DNA of 64,000 nt from Punica granatum (GCF_007655135.1 NC_045130.1:20961363-21025362); one strand, 5' to 3'. Numbered from the stretch's first letter, positions 1-14,326 are shown. Numbers and translations: made by a program. The notes: generated by a model from the sequence alone, not told the origin.

Positions 1-2214
1 ATCTGAGCGGAGTTAACAGTTTTGGTCGATTTCCCGCACGTCATGGTCCTATTCCGATCATTTCTATATCTTTTGTTGTCGGGTTCAATCGATTGACTTT
101 TCTTGAACGTATTCTATTGTGTGTAAATAACTAGGTTCATCATTAATTGGCAATGAGATTATCGTATCAATTTCTTTGACATTACTGGAAACTCCTTTCC
201 GCACCAAAAGACAATTCCAAAAATGTCAATGACTCTCATAAGTCATGGGTAACGCCTAACACAACATACCATGACCACCCAAGTAATGACGAATGTGCGA
301 TTACGACATTCTCTGAACCAATGACCATATTAACTGTGCACTCAAATCCTTTCATTACAACATCTCAATCAAGCCAGGGTCGTGGTTAATGTCGAACCTT
401 ATAGCTGACCTTATGGAGTGTATGGGTTTCCATTCTTAGACCAAGAGGACTAATATAGAAAGTCCTTTCTATTTAAGTCCAACTACCACGGCCAATGATT
501 TCTTGATCAAGAATCAACCTCATATCTATAGGACCTTTTCGCTATTTACTTAGGTTAATGAATCCCGTCTCCTGCTAGCACGACTCATGACAGGTCTCCC
601 ACTTTATCTCTAGATGGCAACTCTGAAAATATTATCGATTCAAATGATCGTGCGGAGGGTTCGGTTCCAAAATTCGCCAGGATGATAAAAGAACAGGTAG
701 GAGAACAGACACCAGTAAGTTGAGCATTGCAGTTTCTGGTTAATCTTAAAGATTTACAATTTCCAAATGTCTCAGTCGATGGTGGCCTTGAGACTTTGCG
801 GGATTATCAATCTTCTGAGAAGCCTCATTCTGGGAAGGCGAGTGGTGGGATGTCGAGGAAAGGTGTCGATATTATGACGAGCAAGGTAGAAGATTGTCCA
901 TTTACAAAACAATCGAGATATAAATATATATTTTTTACCTCGCTTACACACGTCTTTTTTTAGGACAAGATCAGGGTTGAAAGTCTTATTTCCATCTGAA
1001 TGTAAGTCATTTCACAGAGGGAATTCAATCGCTCATCTACTGTAACATCTTCCTTTAGGTCTTTACTGTCCACTTCCACTTCTCCACCTCAAAAACCAAC
1101 GAGGATCTCCACCATTTTAGGATTAAACTTCACCTCTATCCCATCTATAATAAATGCATGCTCACGAATATCAAACTTGTCGATCATCCAAAAAGGCCAT
1201 ACCAATCTGCGATCTTCTGCATTTATATTTGAGGAGGCAGCCAAATCCAAGCTCTTCCACCATTTTATCAGGTTCATCTGAGGAGACATTAGAAAGGGAA
1301 TCATTATTCTCTTTATCTAATCCTTTCATGAGGTTGAACACAATCTCCATATCACACGGTGCATAGAATTCATCCTGCTCAAATCAACACGAAGCAGAGG
1401 TTCATGGATTGGTTCTCCACATGAAGCAGAGGTTCATGGATTGGTTATACTTATGAATTCTAAAACAACATTAGATAATACCTCAAAGTGGATTGCTCCT
1501 GTTTCTCCCTGGGACCTGTGTCTGAACTATTTGGGGGATGTTTCCTCTTGGGAGCCATGTGAACCTAATGCATGCGATGTCAGAAACATTACCTATGGAA
1601 CTCGTTAAACATTTAACCATTTCATCGAACACCTCAAGGATTTACAAAGAATCGAATCAATCATGACTGCCGCTAACTCAATTTGGGAATAAACCAATTT
1701 AAGGTTACGATGGGAAGAACATTTACCGAAAGCCCTAGGAAATTGACTGCGGGAAACAAGATGAAGTCGGCAAAGTGGTTGGTTGAGATCGTCGAAGGAT
1801 CGAGTGGAATCTCACCGTGGGAGAAGAGCTTCAGCACCGGCGACCAAGGAATTCAAACAATGGTAATTGGTGCGACATTTTTAGGCGAGATAACCAAGTC
1901 TAATATTTCTCAAAATCCAAAATCTAGACCCATTTAGCTCTGCCCAACATGAATGTTTAGTCAAACAAATTAATAAAAATGAGGGATATACATGAGATTG
2001 CTTTGAACCAATATATATTCTAAGTCAGACCAATACATATAAATGTCTACCACATTACATACCCGTTCTAAATCTCATAATGGTTTAGATATTTAAAAAA
2101 TGTCCATTTTAGAGATGACAAACTGATATATTAGAGCAAATACGTCCCATCGCAGTATCTATCAATTACATTTTACTTTATAATTGTAATGTAAAATAAC
2201 AACATAGTATTCAG
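1..2214. other. Non-coding or unrecognised DNA
   Basis: No gene can be supported here. Short open frames occur at 727-963, 1089-1304 (minus) and 1683-1937 (plus). None shows a domain I recognise or a convincing exon chain. The 1683-1937 frame has a plausible splice donor just after an ATG-GTAATT context near 1861, so a degraded or partial plus-strand gene cannot be excluded. Confidence 0.4.
1391..1446. repeat. Short direct repeat, 2 copies
   Basis: A 24-bp sequence beginning GAAGCAGAGGTTCATGG occurs at 1391-1414 and again at 1423-1446, a period of 32 bp. It lies outside any gene I can identify. Confidence 0.8.
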
Positions 2215-2230
2215 GACCATAATGTTGATT

Positions 2231-2500
2231 TTTTTTTTGATGAATAAAAGGCCGAGAGGGGCTCCACAGCCGCCATGGAATGTTCCATTCGCCCGAATGA
2301 GTAAAGGGCTCGGTGAGACATAACCCACTTAGGTCACCATGATCCCACCAAAGCGCACAGTGGACTAGAACAACTCCCACAAGGTAGAAGACAATGGTCT
2401 ACTAACGCAAACGCTTTCGTGTTTAAGTCGAGTTTCGACTCCTTGATCTCTCCTTTGGAAGACGAAGTCTGTTACCAACTGGGCTACCACCTTGATGGTC
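2231..2500 (-). mobile_element. tRNA-derived SINE with 16-bp target duplication
   Basis: The element reads on the minus strand. Its head (about 2500 down to 2425) looks like a tRNA with internal pol III A and B boxes, and its 3' end is a short poly(A), seen as poly(T) at 2229-2238. It is flanked by identical 16-bp copies of GACCATAATGTTGATT at 2215-2230 and 2501-2516. This is the target-site duplication expected from LINE-assisted retrotransposition. The length of about 270 bp fits plant SINEs. No coding capacity is expected. The family cannot be named without a library comparison. Confidence 0.85.
2430..2486 (-). promoter_or_regulatory. Internal pol III promoter (A and B boxes) of the SINE
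   Basis: On the minus strand, TAGCCCAGTTGG at 2486-2475 matches the A-box consensus TRGYNNARNNGG. A GTCGAAACTC core near 2439-2430 resembles the B box GGTTCRANTCC. Their spacing is close to that in tRNA genes. Confidence 0.7.
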
Positions 2501-2803
2501 GACCATAATGTTGATTTGCACATGATAATTCATCCTTAAAACCATTTTTGTTGGTTACAAGTTAATACTCTATTTCATCATTGGCTCGATCTAACTCATT
2601 GATTGGGTCGAGCCAACATGTGAATCGAGAAAATAATATGCACTTTATGAGTTGGTCTGAACTCGTTCATTGTTAAGGTTGAACCAACATCAACATCTTA
2701 AATATTACAATTAATTTTTCATAAATAAAAATCATAATAATTGATTGTGGATATCCCATAATTATAGGGAGGTTGGCTTCCAGTTTAGTTGCGAAGTTAA
2801 ATC

Positions 2804-2914
2804 ACTTAATTTACTGAAATTTATTATGGGAAGTTATTATATGACCCAAGAAAATCGCAGTTTAATTATAGGAAGTTAAAATCCCTTAATTTACTGAAAT
2901 TTATTATGGAAGTT
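2804..2914. repeat. Direct repeat, about 80-bp period
   Basis: A roughly 30-bp segment starting CTTAATTTACTGAAATTTA occurs at 2804-2834 and again at 2884-2914. The sequence between them is AT-rich and related, suggesting a decayed tandem duplication. Confidence 0.65.
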
Positions 2915-3019
2915 GAGATCCGATCCGGAAAAAAAAAATCGCAGGCACTACGAGAGATGAAAGGACTACTCATGTAGCGGGCGAACTCATGTTGTTGTCA
3001 CCTTCGTCATTGAACTTCA

Positions 3020-3400
3020 ACAAAAGTCAGTGGCCGCAGATAGCCTTAAGGGCGGTCTTACATTGAAAACAATTAAACCAGTTATATGAACCCATCTATT
3101 AATGCATAAATCAAAATGAAAACCGAATGTTGCAAAAGTTTGTCGAACAATCCGTGGCAAAAACAAACAGAGTGGCCGCCCCACCGCCGCTAGCCTTTGC
3201 GACAGACTTACCTTGAAAACAATTAAACCAGTCATATGAACCAATCGATTAAATCGTAAATCGAGATGAATGCTGCAAACTTAAACTGAACGATCTATGT
3301 GCAAAAGCCTATGGTCGCCGCCGCCACTAGCCTTGCAGGCAGTCCTCGAAAATGATTAAACCGATTCTATGAATCATTTTATTAAATCATAAATCGATTC
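3020..3400. repeat. Three degenerate tandem units of about 135-150 bp
   Basis: The anchor GAAAACAATTAAACCAG, followed by a TATGAA motif, recurs with changes at about 3066, 3214 and 3348. In each unit it is preceded by a GC-rich GCCGC...TAGCCTT block. The copies are clearly related but diverged. Confidence 0.75.
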
Positions 3401-4366
3401 TAGTCCATGCATAGGCATGGGCCTTTCATCTAGTTCAGGCTAACAAACGGGCCATAAGTAATCTGACATTCAGGGTCAGAATAGAGGAGCATCTATCCAT
3501 TAGCAGAATATTCTGTTCAAAAGATTAGGAGCCAAGTTCTGTTGATCAGAACTCAAATAAACAAATCATTCACAGTTCCATAAGATCATTAATACAGAAT
3601 TTGCCATATATCTAGTATTCCATTTCAGATGGACTTTCCTGTCATGACGACACCTGACCACCTGAATCAAACCATTGCACACATCAGAATCAACCAAAAG
3701 TAATCACAACCTATATAGGAGTAAACATTCTTAAGGCTGTCGGAGACCACAGGAAGGAAATCATGTGAACCATATTGCAAAGACAACAAAGTGAGCGGCA
3801 CAAGATCATCAGCTGTTGTTTTTAATTATGATTGGAGTGAACTAATTCTGCTAACTATTATTTTTGGTGCAAGTATCATGTCATGCATAAACGATAATAC
3901 TAGATCACCAAAAACAGAGAACATTAAAATTTAACATTGGACCACGATTTCATATGTCCACGCCCCTGACTAGGCAAAGTAGGAAAAACCACCACACTGG
4001 AAAGCTAATACCAAAACAGAGTTTAAAACAGCAACCTGGTCCTTTGAAAAGACAGAAATCCTCTATGATAACTCCACTCCTAACTTTCTGGTATTAAATG
4101 TCAAGGAGCCTCTGGTTCTGCCAGATTTACAAAGATCATAAAAAAGCATATCCTTTCTAACTCTACCATGCAAGATCAGTAAACAGAGGTAAACACAAGC
4201 ATAACTTACCCCCTTCCTCAATCTTATTTACAACATCTGCCATGAAACAATTGAACCTTTCTACTCATTATTTTCTCTTGCCTGCAGGAAAGGTTTAAAA
4301 CTTTCAAAAACTATGAGAGTAATTACGATGTCAGTGCAAACTATCAGCAAAGATGGAAAAGAATCA

Positions 4367-4369
<3 letters not shown>

Positions 4370-4401
<32 letters not shown>
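4370..4401. repeat. (TA)n microsatellite
   Basis: About 16 uninterrupted TA dinucleotides, located just beyond the proposed PDS5 stop codon. Confidence 0.95.
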
Positions 4402-4404
<3 letters not shown>

Positions 4405-4691
4405 TATACATTCAGGGGCCACTGAGACTCATTATCTGTAAGGAAACATTACAATTTACATTTGAAACACAATTCACCATAAACAGACAAAAGGCACTAA
4501 ACAGTTCTTGTAGCTGCAAGTAGTCAATGTCCCGTAAAACAGTTTAGTATGTTGTTACTCTGTTATTTATGAAAATGTAGCTAATAGTTACCAGCTAAGA
4601 TGAAAGTTATATATGACGAAAAGTTGCATATCAGTTTATTGCTATTCACAATTCATTATTATGTTAATTCAGGTGTGAGGGAGAGAAACTG

Positions 4692-7600
4692 TCATGCCAT
4701 GGTCCCTTTCCTCCTTGCTGTAGTATAAGCTTTTTGCTTCTGTACAGTGACGTCACCTCGTGAACCATTTGCCCTTGTCTTGCTGGAAGAAGTATGCGCA
4801 GTAAGATCAGTAAAGCATGTCATGATGAGATATGCAATGTTAATGATCGGTGGCAAGGAAAATAATGATGGGATCATGGATCTGTTCAGATCCTTCTCCT
4901 TAATCTCTAGCTTTGGTTGGGGGGGAGGGGAATGGGAATCTTAAAAACATGTTATCTGATTCAGTACATATTTTAAGAACTTATGATGCCAGTATTTCAC
5001 TATCTCTCAGTCCTAATCCTCTGTTGTGAAAGCTTTGGCATTTATGCTGCTAAGGAGTTTGAAACAGAAATACCTAACTAAAATGTAGAAGTGGTCCCCT
5101 GTTTTAAGATCTGTTCCCTAACTTCTATAAGTGTTTAATGAGTACATTGGAACCTTGAAGATAAATTCTATTGTCTTCTAGGTTTCAGTGGGGATGCTTT
5201 TCGTGCCATGAAATGACCATGATATCACACAAAATACAACATAACAAAATCAAAACTCAAATCTCCAGCAGCTACTCACCGGTGCTGCAAGGAAGATCTC
5301 TGGGTCTCCTCTACTAGTACAGTCACCTTGTATGTTCAAATAATAAATAAACAAGATATTGCTTTTTTAGTCCTTACTGTAAGCAATGCTGAGAGCATAT
5401 AAAAATTAATGCAATATGACAACAAAATATTTGCAGCATTTGAATTATTACAAGAATATAAGAAAGAAATTATAGGCCATTGAATAATATTTCATCTTTT
5501 AATGTAACTAATTACCAGTGATGACTTCGTATCGTATTTACTCTTATGCCTCTATACTTCTATATTACAACTAGATCCTACTTTAAACAGGAAAAATCTC
5601 TTCTAGCAGAGGATTGACCCATGCAATAAGATGATGACTAGTATTATACTATTATAATTGCAATTACTAGAGAGGAGAAGGGGATGAGGTTCAACTTAGA
5701 CTTCCAGATTACTAGGGTTGGTATTGCAACCGCTAAGCTATCCACATCTTCCCTGTTCATATTAACTAACCTTGGTAAAGCTACCTGCAAATGTAAAGGT
5801 TACAAAACCACAGGTACAAGTTTCTTGCATTTTTACCCCAGCTTCCAAAGAATCAGAACTTCGAGTCTCAGAGCTCTCAATTTCCAAGCATGTTATTTTG
5901 GAATCCCCACTATTGAGCGGTGTCTGCTAATCAAGAAACGGTAGTTGTAAGGAGGAATTACCACAAAAGTTTGCTCAACTCAGAACAAATACAACGCAGT
6001 GTATATCGTAGAACCTGACAATAAGTTGAAAAATATAACGGCAAGGTGAACAAAATTCCTACAGTTATGGTCCTTAAAAATATTATATATATTTCAAGTA
6101 ATTGAAATAACTATCTTTGTTCCAAAAACAAAGTTAAAAGCATATCACTATTCCTAGCATCAGTCCAGAACCATATATTTTTCCTTGTTAAGCACCAAAA
6201 GTCTAATTGCCTAAACAAATGTAGAAAGGTAATAGAACTTGTAGAAATGAAACAAGTTGTCCTCATGGAAGTCAAAAGCATCATGAGAAATGGCAGGAAT
6301 TATAGAAAAATTGTGGACATTAAAAGCGAGCAATTTCACCTTGCTAGTATTGTTCTGTGCTTTAAATCCATCGCCATAGCTTGGATGGAAACTGGCAAAA
6401 ACAACGAACCACCTCAGACATTATGAGAAAAGGGTTCTACAAGATCCATATAAGCAGAGAAATTTCGCACCTTTCCATTGACAATATTAAATTACTTTGC
6501 TTTCCCATTTGCACATGTCTATTCTGACAAATCTCCTGCATTTACTGAAATAAGTTAAAAATCAAAGAAATCCCATAAGGGAACAAAAACTCATTAGAAC
6601 AAACCAATGTTCCCTTTTCAATGCAGAGAAATTCCGCCAGACCTTTAAACAGTGTTGATCGTGACGCTTGGCCCTGGAATATGCAGGAGGTCCAACAGTA
6701 ACAGCACTGACAGCCTCAGTTATTTCTTTGATAGAACCATCATCTATTCCCTCATTCTGGCTTTTCTCTTGTGGCCGCATCAATATAGTCACCTCACTCA
6801 TTGAATTACAGGAAGACAATACGCACCGTTCTTTCCTCTGGTTTTGCTTGCTTGAGAGCCTTTTATGCTTGACAGTTGGAAATTCTACAGCAGATTCACC
6901 CTCAGGCATGGTGACCCTTTCTCGTTTCTGTCCCAAAATTACCGGAGCAACTTTTTCCAGAGCTAAGATTTTAGTGTCCTGTGGCTTGCCCTGCATGATT
7001 TTCAATCTCTTTCATATCTTTTGACTGCTCACAATTTTCTTGAATCTTTTCACCACATTCAAGAATGGTGCTAACAAACTGAAATAGGTCCAAGAGGGAT
7101 AATTAAGAATCTTATAAGTATTAATTCAGCATGAGAGTTTAGTAAATATACCTCTAAGATATAAGAATTAAAATTTTGGATTATTCTCCTAATAAATCTT
7201 TCCCCCCAAGAGTATTCCACAAACTCTTTTGTATTATTAGCCTGCAATCACAGAATGAAGATCTATTGTAGAGGATCAAATGAAAGCAGTAACAGCATAT
7301 TTTCACGAGATACTTGCCTCACCACATTTTCTATCGGCCTATACTTACTCTATAATATGCAGATGGGAGTAAAACCACATCAGGAGTACGTCCGAAAGAG
7401 GTAGAACCATTATTTAATGACATTGCAAAGGACCAGCCAATTTGTGAAAGAATGTGTAGCTTCTACATTGAAAGAAATTTCATTGGTTAGTATAATTGAA
7501 TCTTGGAAATACCAAGAGAAGATCTGCAAACGTACAGGAGTTCTTTCAGCATCGACAGCATCCTCAGCTTTTCTAATTGCTTTGAGTAAACCAGCCAATG

Positions 7601-10600
7601 ACGAGAAAGGATCAATGACAAGATCCAGATCACCCTTTAATTTATTAGCATCAACTAACGCTCTTATGAGGAAAAAGAGCGGACTGCATTGGAGAAGAGA
7701 AGGGGGATCAACAAAAGCTGAATGAGTGTCACCATAAGTATATGCAAAATCCATTATACAAATAAAAAAAATGGTATTTCTATAAATAAAACTACAATGG
7801 TTTCAAATAATTTAATTTAATCAACAAAAGCATCCTATATGAAACTAACATCTAATCCTTTCAGAAACTTATCTGTTAAACTGGCATAGTAATAGAAAGA
7901 GTACCATTCAAAAGTGCTGTCCTTTTGTACTACCACTGATTTAGCTTTGACCATATTATTGGTCTATCATTGTTGATTGATAAACAAGTAAACTTAAATT
8001 TAAAATGAAATGTTGTGTTTCTTAAATATGATTTATTAATTACTTCATTAATGTGCAAGTAACTGGCAAGATCATGCACCATTTGAGGTGCGTCATGATA
8101 ATGAAAAAACATTATTTGGCATAATTATTGTTAGCTCAACAACAAAAAAATTGTTAAATGCAAGAGTACCTGCAAAAGTGAGCTAATATCTGTTCATCTG
8201 CACACTCTTCAGGGGGGAAATCAGCATCATGAGCAAGAACATAAACTAAATAAACAATTATATATGCTGGGTAGCCTGGTATAGCAACTCCTTGCACTGT
8301 AGAACTCTGGCAGGTTTGATCTTCCAAGCTATATTCTTTGATGAACTTTGACATATACTTCAAAGACTAAATAAAGAGCATCTTTAGATTGATGATCAAA
8401 AACAAATTATTTCAGGTCAAAATTATACTTTAGAAACTCATTCTTTAAGAGATGTTAGCATACATCATTTTGTAAGTCTTCGCCATCTGAAGTGGCCAAT
8501 GCCAACGCACAAGCATATCTACTGGGCACTGCATGCTCTTTCAGAAGTTTATATGTTTTCTCCAGAAATGATCTCTTAACAAAGGAAGAACAATCCTGGA
8601 AACCAAAATAAAACAGCAACACAAAAGTATGAACGACAAAAATATTAATGAGCAGGAAAAAAAATGGAATATCAAAATGCAGGAGAACAAGGATCTATTA
8701 CCTACCAATATGTTTGACAATCCAAGGAATTTTAAAAATTCTCAGGTGATAAAGGTGACATGCACAAGAATTCTCTGCTGCCTCCACTTGAAGACACAGA
8801 CAGCGGAGACAGGAAGAAAGTAAAAAGACGATGAAAGTAATTGGTCCAGTGCAAACTATATTGCAGGCTGGACTAATCACTTCCAAACTCCACGAGATTT
8901 TATTATTTTTGTTGTAGTCACATACACTTGTTGAATTGGCCAGCATTTCATCATAAAGTACTCAATCCAATTTCCATCTATTATCCCTAAAAGTTAGAAT
9001 TGTTGCATCTAAACCATTCATCTAATGCAGTTGGTCGCACTTTTAAAATCACCAGACAAATCCTCAGAACTTTGTAGTGTCTCCTCCACCATCATCCAAG
9101 CAACCTCTATTAGGCACATTTTAAATAACTTTAAGGTAGGCCTAACCCAAAGGACTAGTGCCTGACCCAAAATGCATTTCTTGCATAGAAAGTTATGGTT
9201 GTTCACATATATATGCATAACTTGTACCATGTACCTTTTCAGCCAGTTCATATTGATACAATTCAGGAACACTCATCAGAATTGTACTTCAGCACTTTGT
9301 TTTTTCATAAATGGATCAGAGAAAAGCAGCCCAATCTTATAAATAAGCTGTACACATTTTCTCAATTCCACTGTATAGGAGACAATACAAGCATACCTTT
9401 ACCATTGAAACTGTAAGCGAGAATATTTCAGGGGTTATAAATAGATCCCATCTCTTAGAAAGCCGAAGGACAGATTTAGCTGCAGCCAACCTTATGTGAG
9501 CACGATCACTTTCACTGCATCATGAACAATCACGGCATTAAAAATCTATTAAAGTATCCAGACATAGACTTTCATCAGAAAATAAAAGAAACCCAGCAGA
9601 ATCTAAAACCTAAAAACGAGGGTTCCTATTTGAAGCACAATAAAGAGTGAGCGCAATTTTAAGAAAACAAGAGGGCAGTGAACCTATCAAAGGCCTGCTT
9701 GCAAGTTCCATAAGAAAACAACTGTTTTGGCTTACAGAACCATCTGAATGAGAGCCACATTTCACGCTTAAATCAACTTCATTCACTTAAATGTCCATTA
9801 TTGCCATTACAACTATTCACATGGCTCAACCTCAAGCTCAAACAAGAATAAGAAATTGACAAGTTTTGGTTTTTGCTACTATAATAACCACATACTCCCG
9901 ACAAAACAAACCGTCGTAAAAATACCAAAGGGTTCAACCCTTCTGATGAATGATCCTCATCAACAAATGTTGAAACATCAATAAGACAGCAATAAGGCAG
10001 ATTTAAAAGTGGAAGTAAATTGTTCCAGGAATTGAGCTTTTTCCTTTTTCAGGAATCATACAAAGCAGGGAAAAAAAGGAGTTACAATTTGAGCATATAT
10101 GTATCAGAACAACTATAAGCTAATATGGTGAGTGATAACAATCAAATAAAGACAAAATATTGAAAATCAATAATTACAGTAAAATAGTATAGTGGACTTG
10201 GAATAAATAGACATTTCCTCAACCAAAAAGAAAATTTAAAGTTTACAAAAAGAAGAGTCTTCCTAAGCTTTCCAGTAAAATAGATGCTGTTCTCTCATCT
10301 TATATGCTGAAAGAAGGTGCATCTCAGATTCAGAAAAATAGAAGCGCAACTGGCTCAACAATTTCTTAATAATTTATATCCACCAATAACCTTGTTATTC
10401 CAGAATTAGCTGGAGATGGTCCAAGTAATTCTCCTTCCATTTAGTATTCCAACTATATTTGTTCTATTACAATGCTAGAACTTTACTTGCATGCTCATAT
10501 TACATCAGTAGGTCTACCAAATTTAGTAAACCAAATCAATTCTTATCTTATAAATACCTTAAAATTGTATCCCCAACAGTATTGCCCTTATGCAACATTT

Positions 10601-13600
10601 TCTCCAGAATTTCCAGCAGTTGATTGATATTCCTCCTGACATGAGTTCCAGCATGTGGCAAAAAGCTATTGACAAGTGTCTTCAGTCCATATGTCTGCAA
10701 AGAAAGAACTGAATCAAGAAAATCCTAGAATACAGAAACTTTTCTTATAGAACAATAAATCTCCATTTCTTTGTTCTTTTTTTAATTCTAAAGCTTTCTG
10801 CTACCTTCGCACACTTGAGTCTAACTAAATAGATAACTACAATTTCAAGTTTATTGATGAAAATCTAGGGTGTAATAGTCAGAGTCATCGCAAGGGTAAG
10901 CAAGATGCACTCTCCCATTAACTCATTGGTGCACTCCGACAGAACAAGCAGCACGGAAGAACTATAGTCGTTTTCTCATGATTGAAATATCCAAAAGTAC
11001 TTTGAAGATTTGATATATCAGAAGCTTCCAGAGGAACAATTTGATTTTTGTTCTGCCAGACTAGTGGTTTGACAGGGAATCTCTTATCTTCTCAAGGACC
11101 TTACTCACCTTTATATTCATCTTAGGTACATACGTGTATTCTTCATCAGTGAAGAAATATTTCCCAGAAGAAAAATGGGAGGAGGAAAATTGCCTAATTG
11201 GAACTGCTAGAAGTATGTTAGTTAAAAGAAAGTCTTAATAGGTATGTTCTAACGCATACAATCCATGCCCAATCATAAAATGATACACAAACAGAGCCGC
11301 TCAATATCCAGAGTCTCTGTTATCAAGGCCAGGGCCTTGTTACGATTGACAACCAAACTGCAAGTACAACATAATGACGTGCTGACTGGCTTCTTGGCAA
11401 CTTGGAAAGTACCACATTAATCATCAACATAGAAATCTCTACTTATGTCTATATAAATATCTATATTTACTACCTATATATAATATAATCACATGAATTC
11501 TCACTGTTTCATATAGCCATGTAATAAATTTTCTAACTTGGGTTGATTTCTCCTCAATTTTTTCCTTGAAAAAATCTGGAATTTAGTTCTGGTAAATTCT
11601 CTTTCAAAATAAATACTTTTCACATATAATTTATATTGCTTTATTTCCTATCCTTATGCTAGGCCCATGGGCCTCCCTAGCTTTCCATGTAGGGGGGATG
11701 TATAAATATCACTTGTACATATTTTCCTATCAGAGTTGAGTTTTCCAACATTATATTGGTAAAAGAAAAACCAGATGCAAAAGTCTAATTTTATGTGCCT
11801 ATAGTATTTTAGAATGTAGCAAATAAGGACAATTGGATCTCATGCCTAAGCATCACTAGATTCCTCCAAAATATTTGTAGACATGCCCTGTGAGTGAAAT
11901 TATGAAGAATTTTCTTATTTATTAGCTATTTAATATAATATGTTAATGAGTTAGTTATTTATGTTTTGTCCATTTTACGCCAGCATATGTGTCACTCTTT
12001 TTCTAGTTTATCTATAAGACAGATGAATTGTGGTAACAACCTTCACATACACTGAATACAATCTCATCCATCTTTACTATCTTAGGAGCAATTACCTTGC
12101 CAAAATTAGTCCTCTAGGACATACATAATCCTTAAACTAGTTATGCCACCAGTATGACTGTCAAGATCAGCTTGATAGAAGAGCTACTTGATGGCTGGGC
12201 CTAGCAACCTCAGGATGGTTTTGCTAAAGAAGTACAGAAGTTGCTACAGTTGTAAATGTGTGTGTGTATATATGAGGAAAAAAAATATAAGGTGCAGATT
12301 TGGGTACTAGGTTTCGCTAACAGTATGGAACTTACGTAGTAAGCACGGGACGGCATTTTTATTTTTATTGAATAAGAACCTTGAGTTTGTAAAACAGCAA
12401 AGGCTAGGCCTGATGAAACCAAGTTGGGCCTTCAATTGATGAGCACTAAATACTAGCGGAGATCATAAATTTTTTGAAAAATTTGGACAAGTCAAGCAAT
12501 TTCAACAATACCTTCAATTTGCAGAGTTTGCTACATCCACAATTCTCATCTGATAAATCCAGATCATTCGACGGTGTAGTCTACCCAAAGAGAAGCTCAA
12601 AAGTTAGCAAATGAATTTCCATTGAAGATTCAGGATCCCATTCACCCATACAGGACACAAACTTAAGTACATATAAGCTCAATACGTTACTAAATGTCAA
12701 AGTACCTCTATGAATTGAGTGATCTGTCGATCAAAATCTTCAGCAGTTGAGATAAAATGCTTTGCAATACATCCTAGAGATTGCAACACAGTGGGCATAT
12801 TTACCCCACTATGTAGTGAATACAAAAGTTTCTGGATAGGATGGAGGAAACATTATGAGTAACATCACATAAAAAGAAGCAGACCACAGTTTCTTGTGTT
12901 AGAATGGAAAAGAAAACTAAAGAGACTTACATAGAGTAAACAGAAAAAAGAGAACAAGGCCATGGACAAGTTAATTTGTCAATTAGCTGAGTTCAAAGAT
13001 ACAAATGCGAGGACCAATCATGCCTAACATTTTGCACTGCAAAAGTCCACCTATTGAATTTTCACACCTGCAATGTGCATGTTTACCTTGCATAGTTCTG
13101 ATAAAGCAGATTCATCAGAAGGTTGCATAATTGCTGCAATTGCAGAAACAGCCGATTTGGCTTGTCTACGAGATCCCGAGATGCATGTTCTCTCCAGAAG
13201 ATGATAAATATCACTACACAGAGAAGCAGCCCAATTGAACCATAAAAAGTAGGAAAACATTTGTGGCATCTGGGATTATCTAAATAACAACAATCACAAG
13301 CAATTCCTATATCCTGCAAAATGAATCAGTGTATATAGATACTTTGCGATATTACTAAATATCAAAGTCGTAGGGTGATCCCTTCTTCCAAATTGGAATG
13401 GTAGCACCAAGATGACTGCAACATATAGCTAGCTAGAGAAAAGGCCTGCACTTCGTTACAGGTCTAATTTTCTGCTTAAGTGATTAATAACTACATAAAT
13501 GCAGTTAATTAGGAGATAATTAAATCATATTACAGATGAATTAGATCAGAATTTTTGTCCTTCTAAATTAAATATTTCTTGTCAGTTATATACAAATGAA

Positions 13601-14291
13601 TTTACAAATTTTCCAGTTATATTGACATTGTGATTGTTTATTTATAATTTATTAAACTTTAATCAAATTTAATGTCATTGTAGTTTTTTATGTCTAATTG
13701 ATTTACACGTCTATACTTATCAATATACTATTTATGCACAACAAAAATCATATATCAAGTTATACAAAAATATATTAGTTGCATACGTTTATTTTATTTG
13801 TTTATTATATTCATTTAGTTGATATTGCTGCCATACGATCTTCAACTTGTATCCTTTGATTTCTCAGCATTGACGGCAGCATAGTGGCCATTGCAGCAAG
13901 AAGAGCATGTGAAAGAATATTGCTTAATCTTTTTATTTACAATAAGGAAAGATGTGAAGATAAATCTGTCGAGGCGGTGCAAAATGTGGAAACTTTTGAA
14001 AAATAAAATAAGATTTGTGTGACAGTTATCTTTTGTTCTTGCGAGCAGTATCTCTGTCCACAGTGTCCTCCCACTTCCTGCCGCCTCACTGAGATATTTG
14101 TGAATGTTATCGATTGATACTATTGAATTCGTAACAATGAGGAAAAGCAAACAGCACTCACCCTGTTGCCGCCTTAACCTCAACTGACAATATTTAGTTT
14201 GTGGAATAACCAAAAGCAATCACCACTTGAGAGTGGGAAAGTGAACTTACAAAATGCCCGCCATATCTCTCCTTTACCCTCAAATAAATAA

Positions 14292-14326
<35 letters not shown>

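Larger units (their letters stand above)
2517..4691. other. Intergenic DNA downstream of PDS5
   Basis: Apart from the repeats listed separately, I see nothing coding. The right part (roughly 4300-4691) is likely to include the 3' UTR of the minus-strand PDS5 gene, but I could not fix a polyadenylation site. Confidence 0.5.

Noticed and set aside
2425..2500. tRNA gene
   Set aside because: The A and B boxes are present, but the sequence does not fold as a full tRNA and sits at the head of a SINE with target duplications.
6562..7005. Independent small minus-strand gene
   Set aside because: The frame begins inside PDS5 exon 24 and continues its basic tail. It is best explained as part of PDS5 after a frame change.
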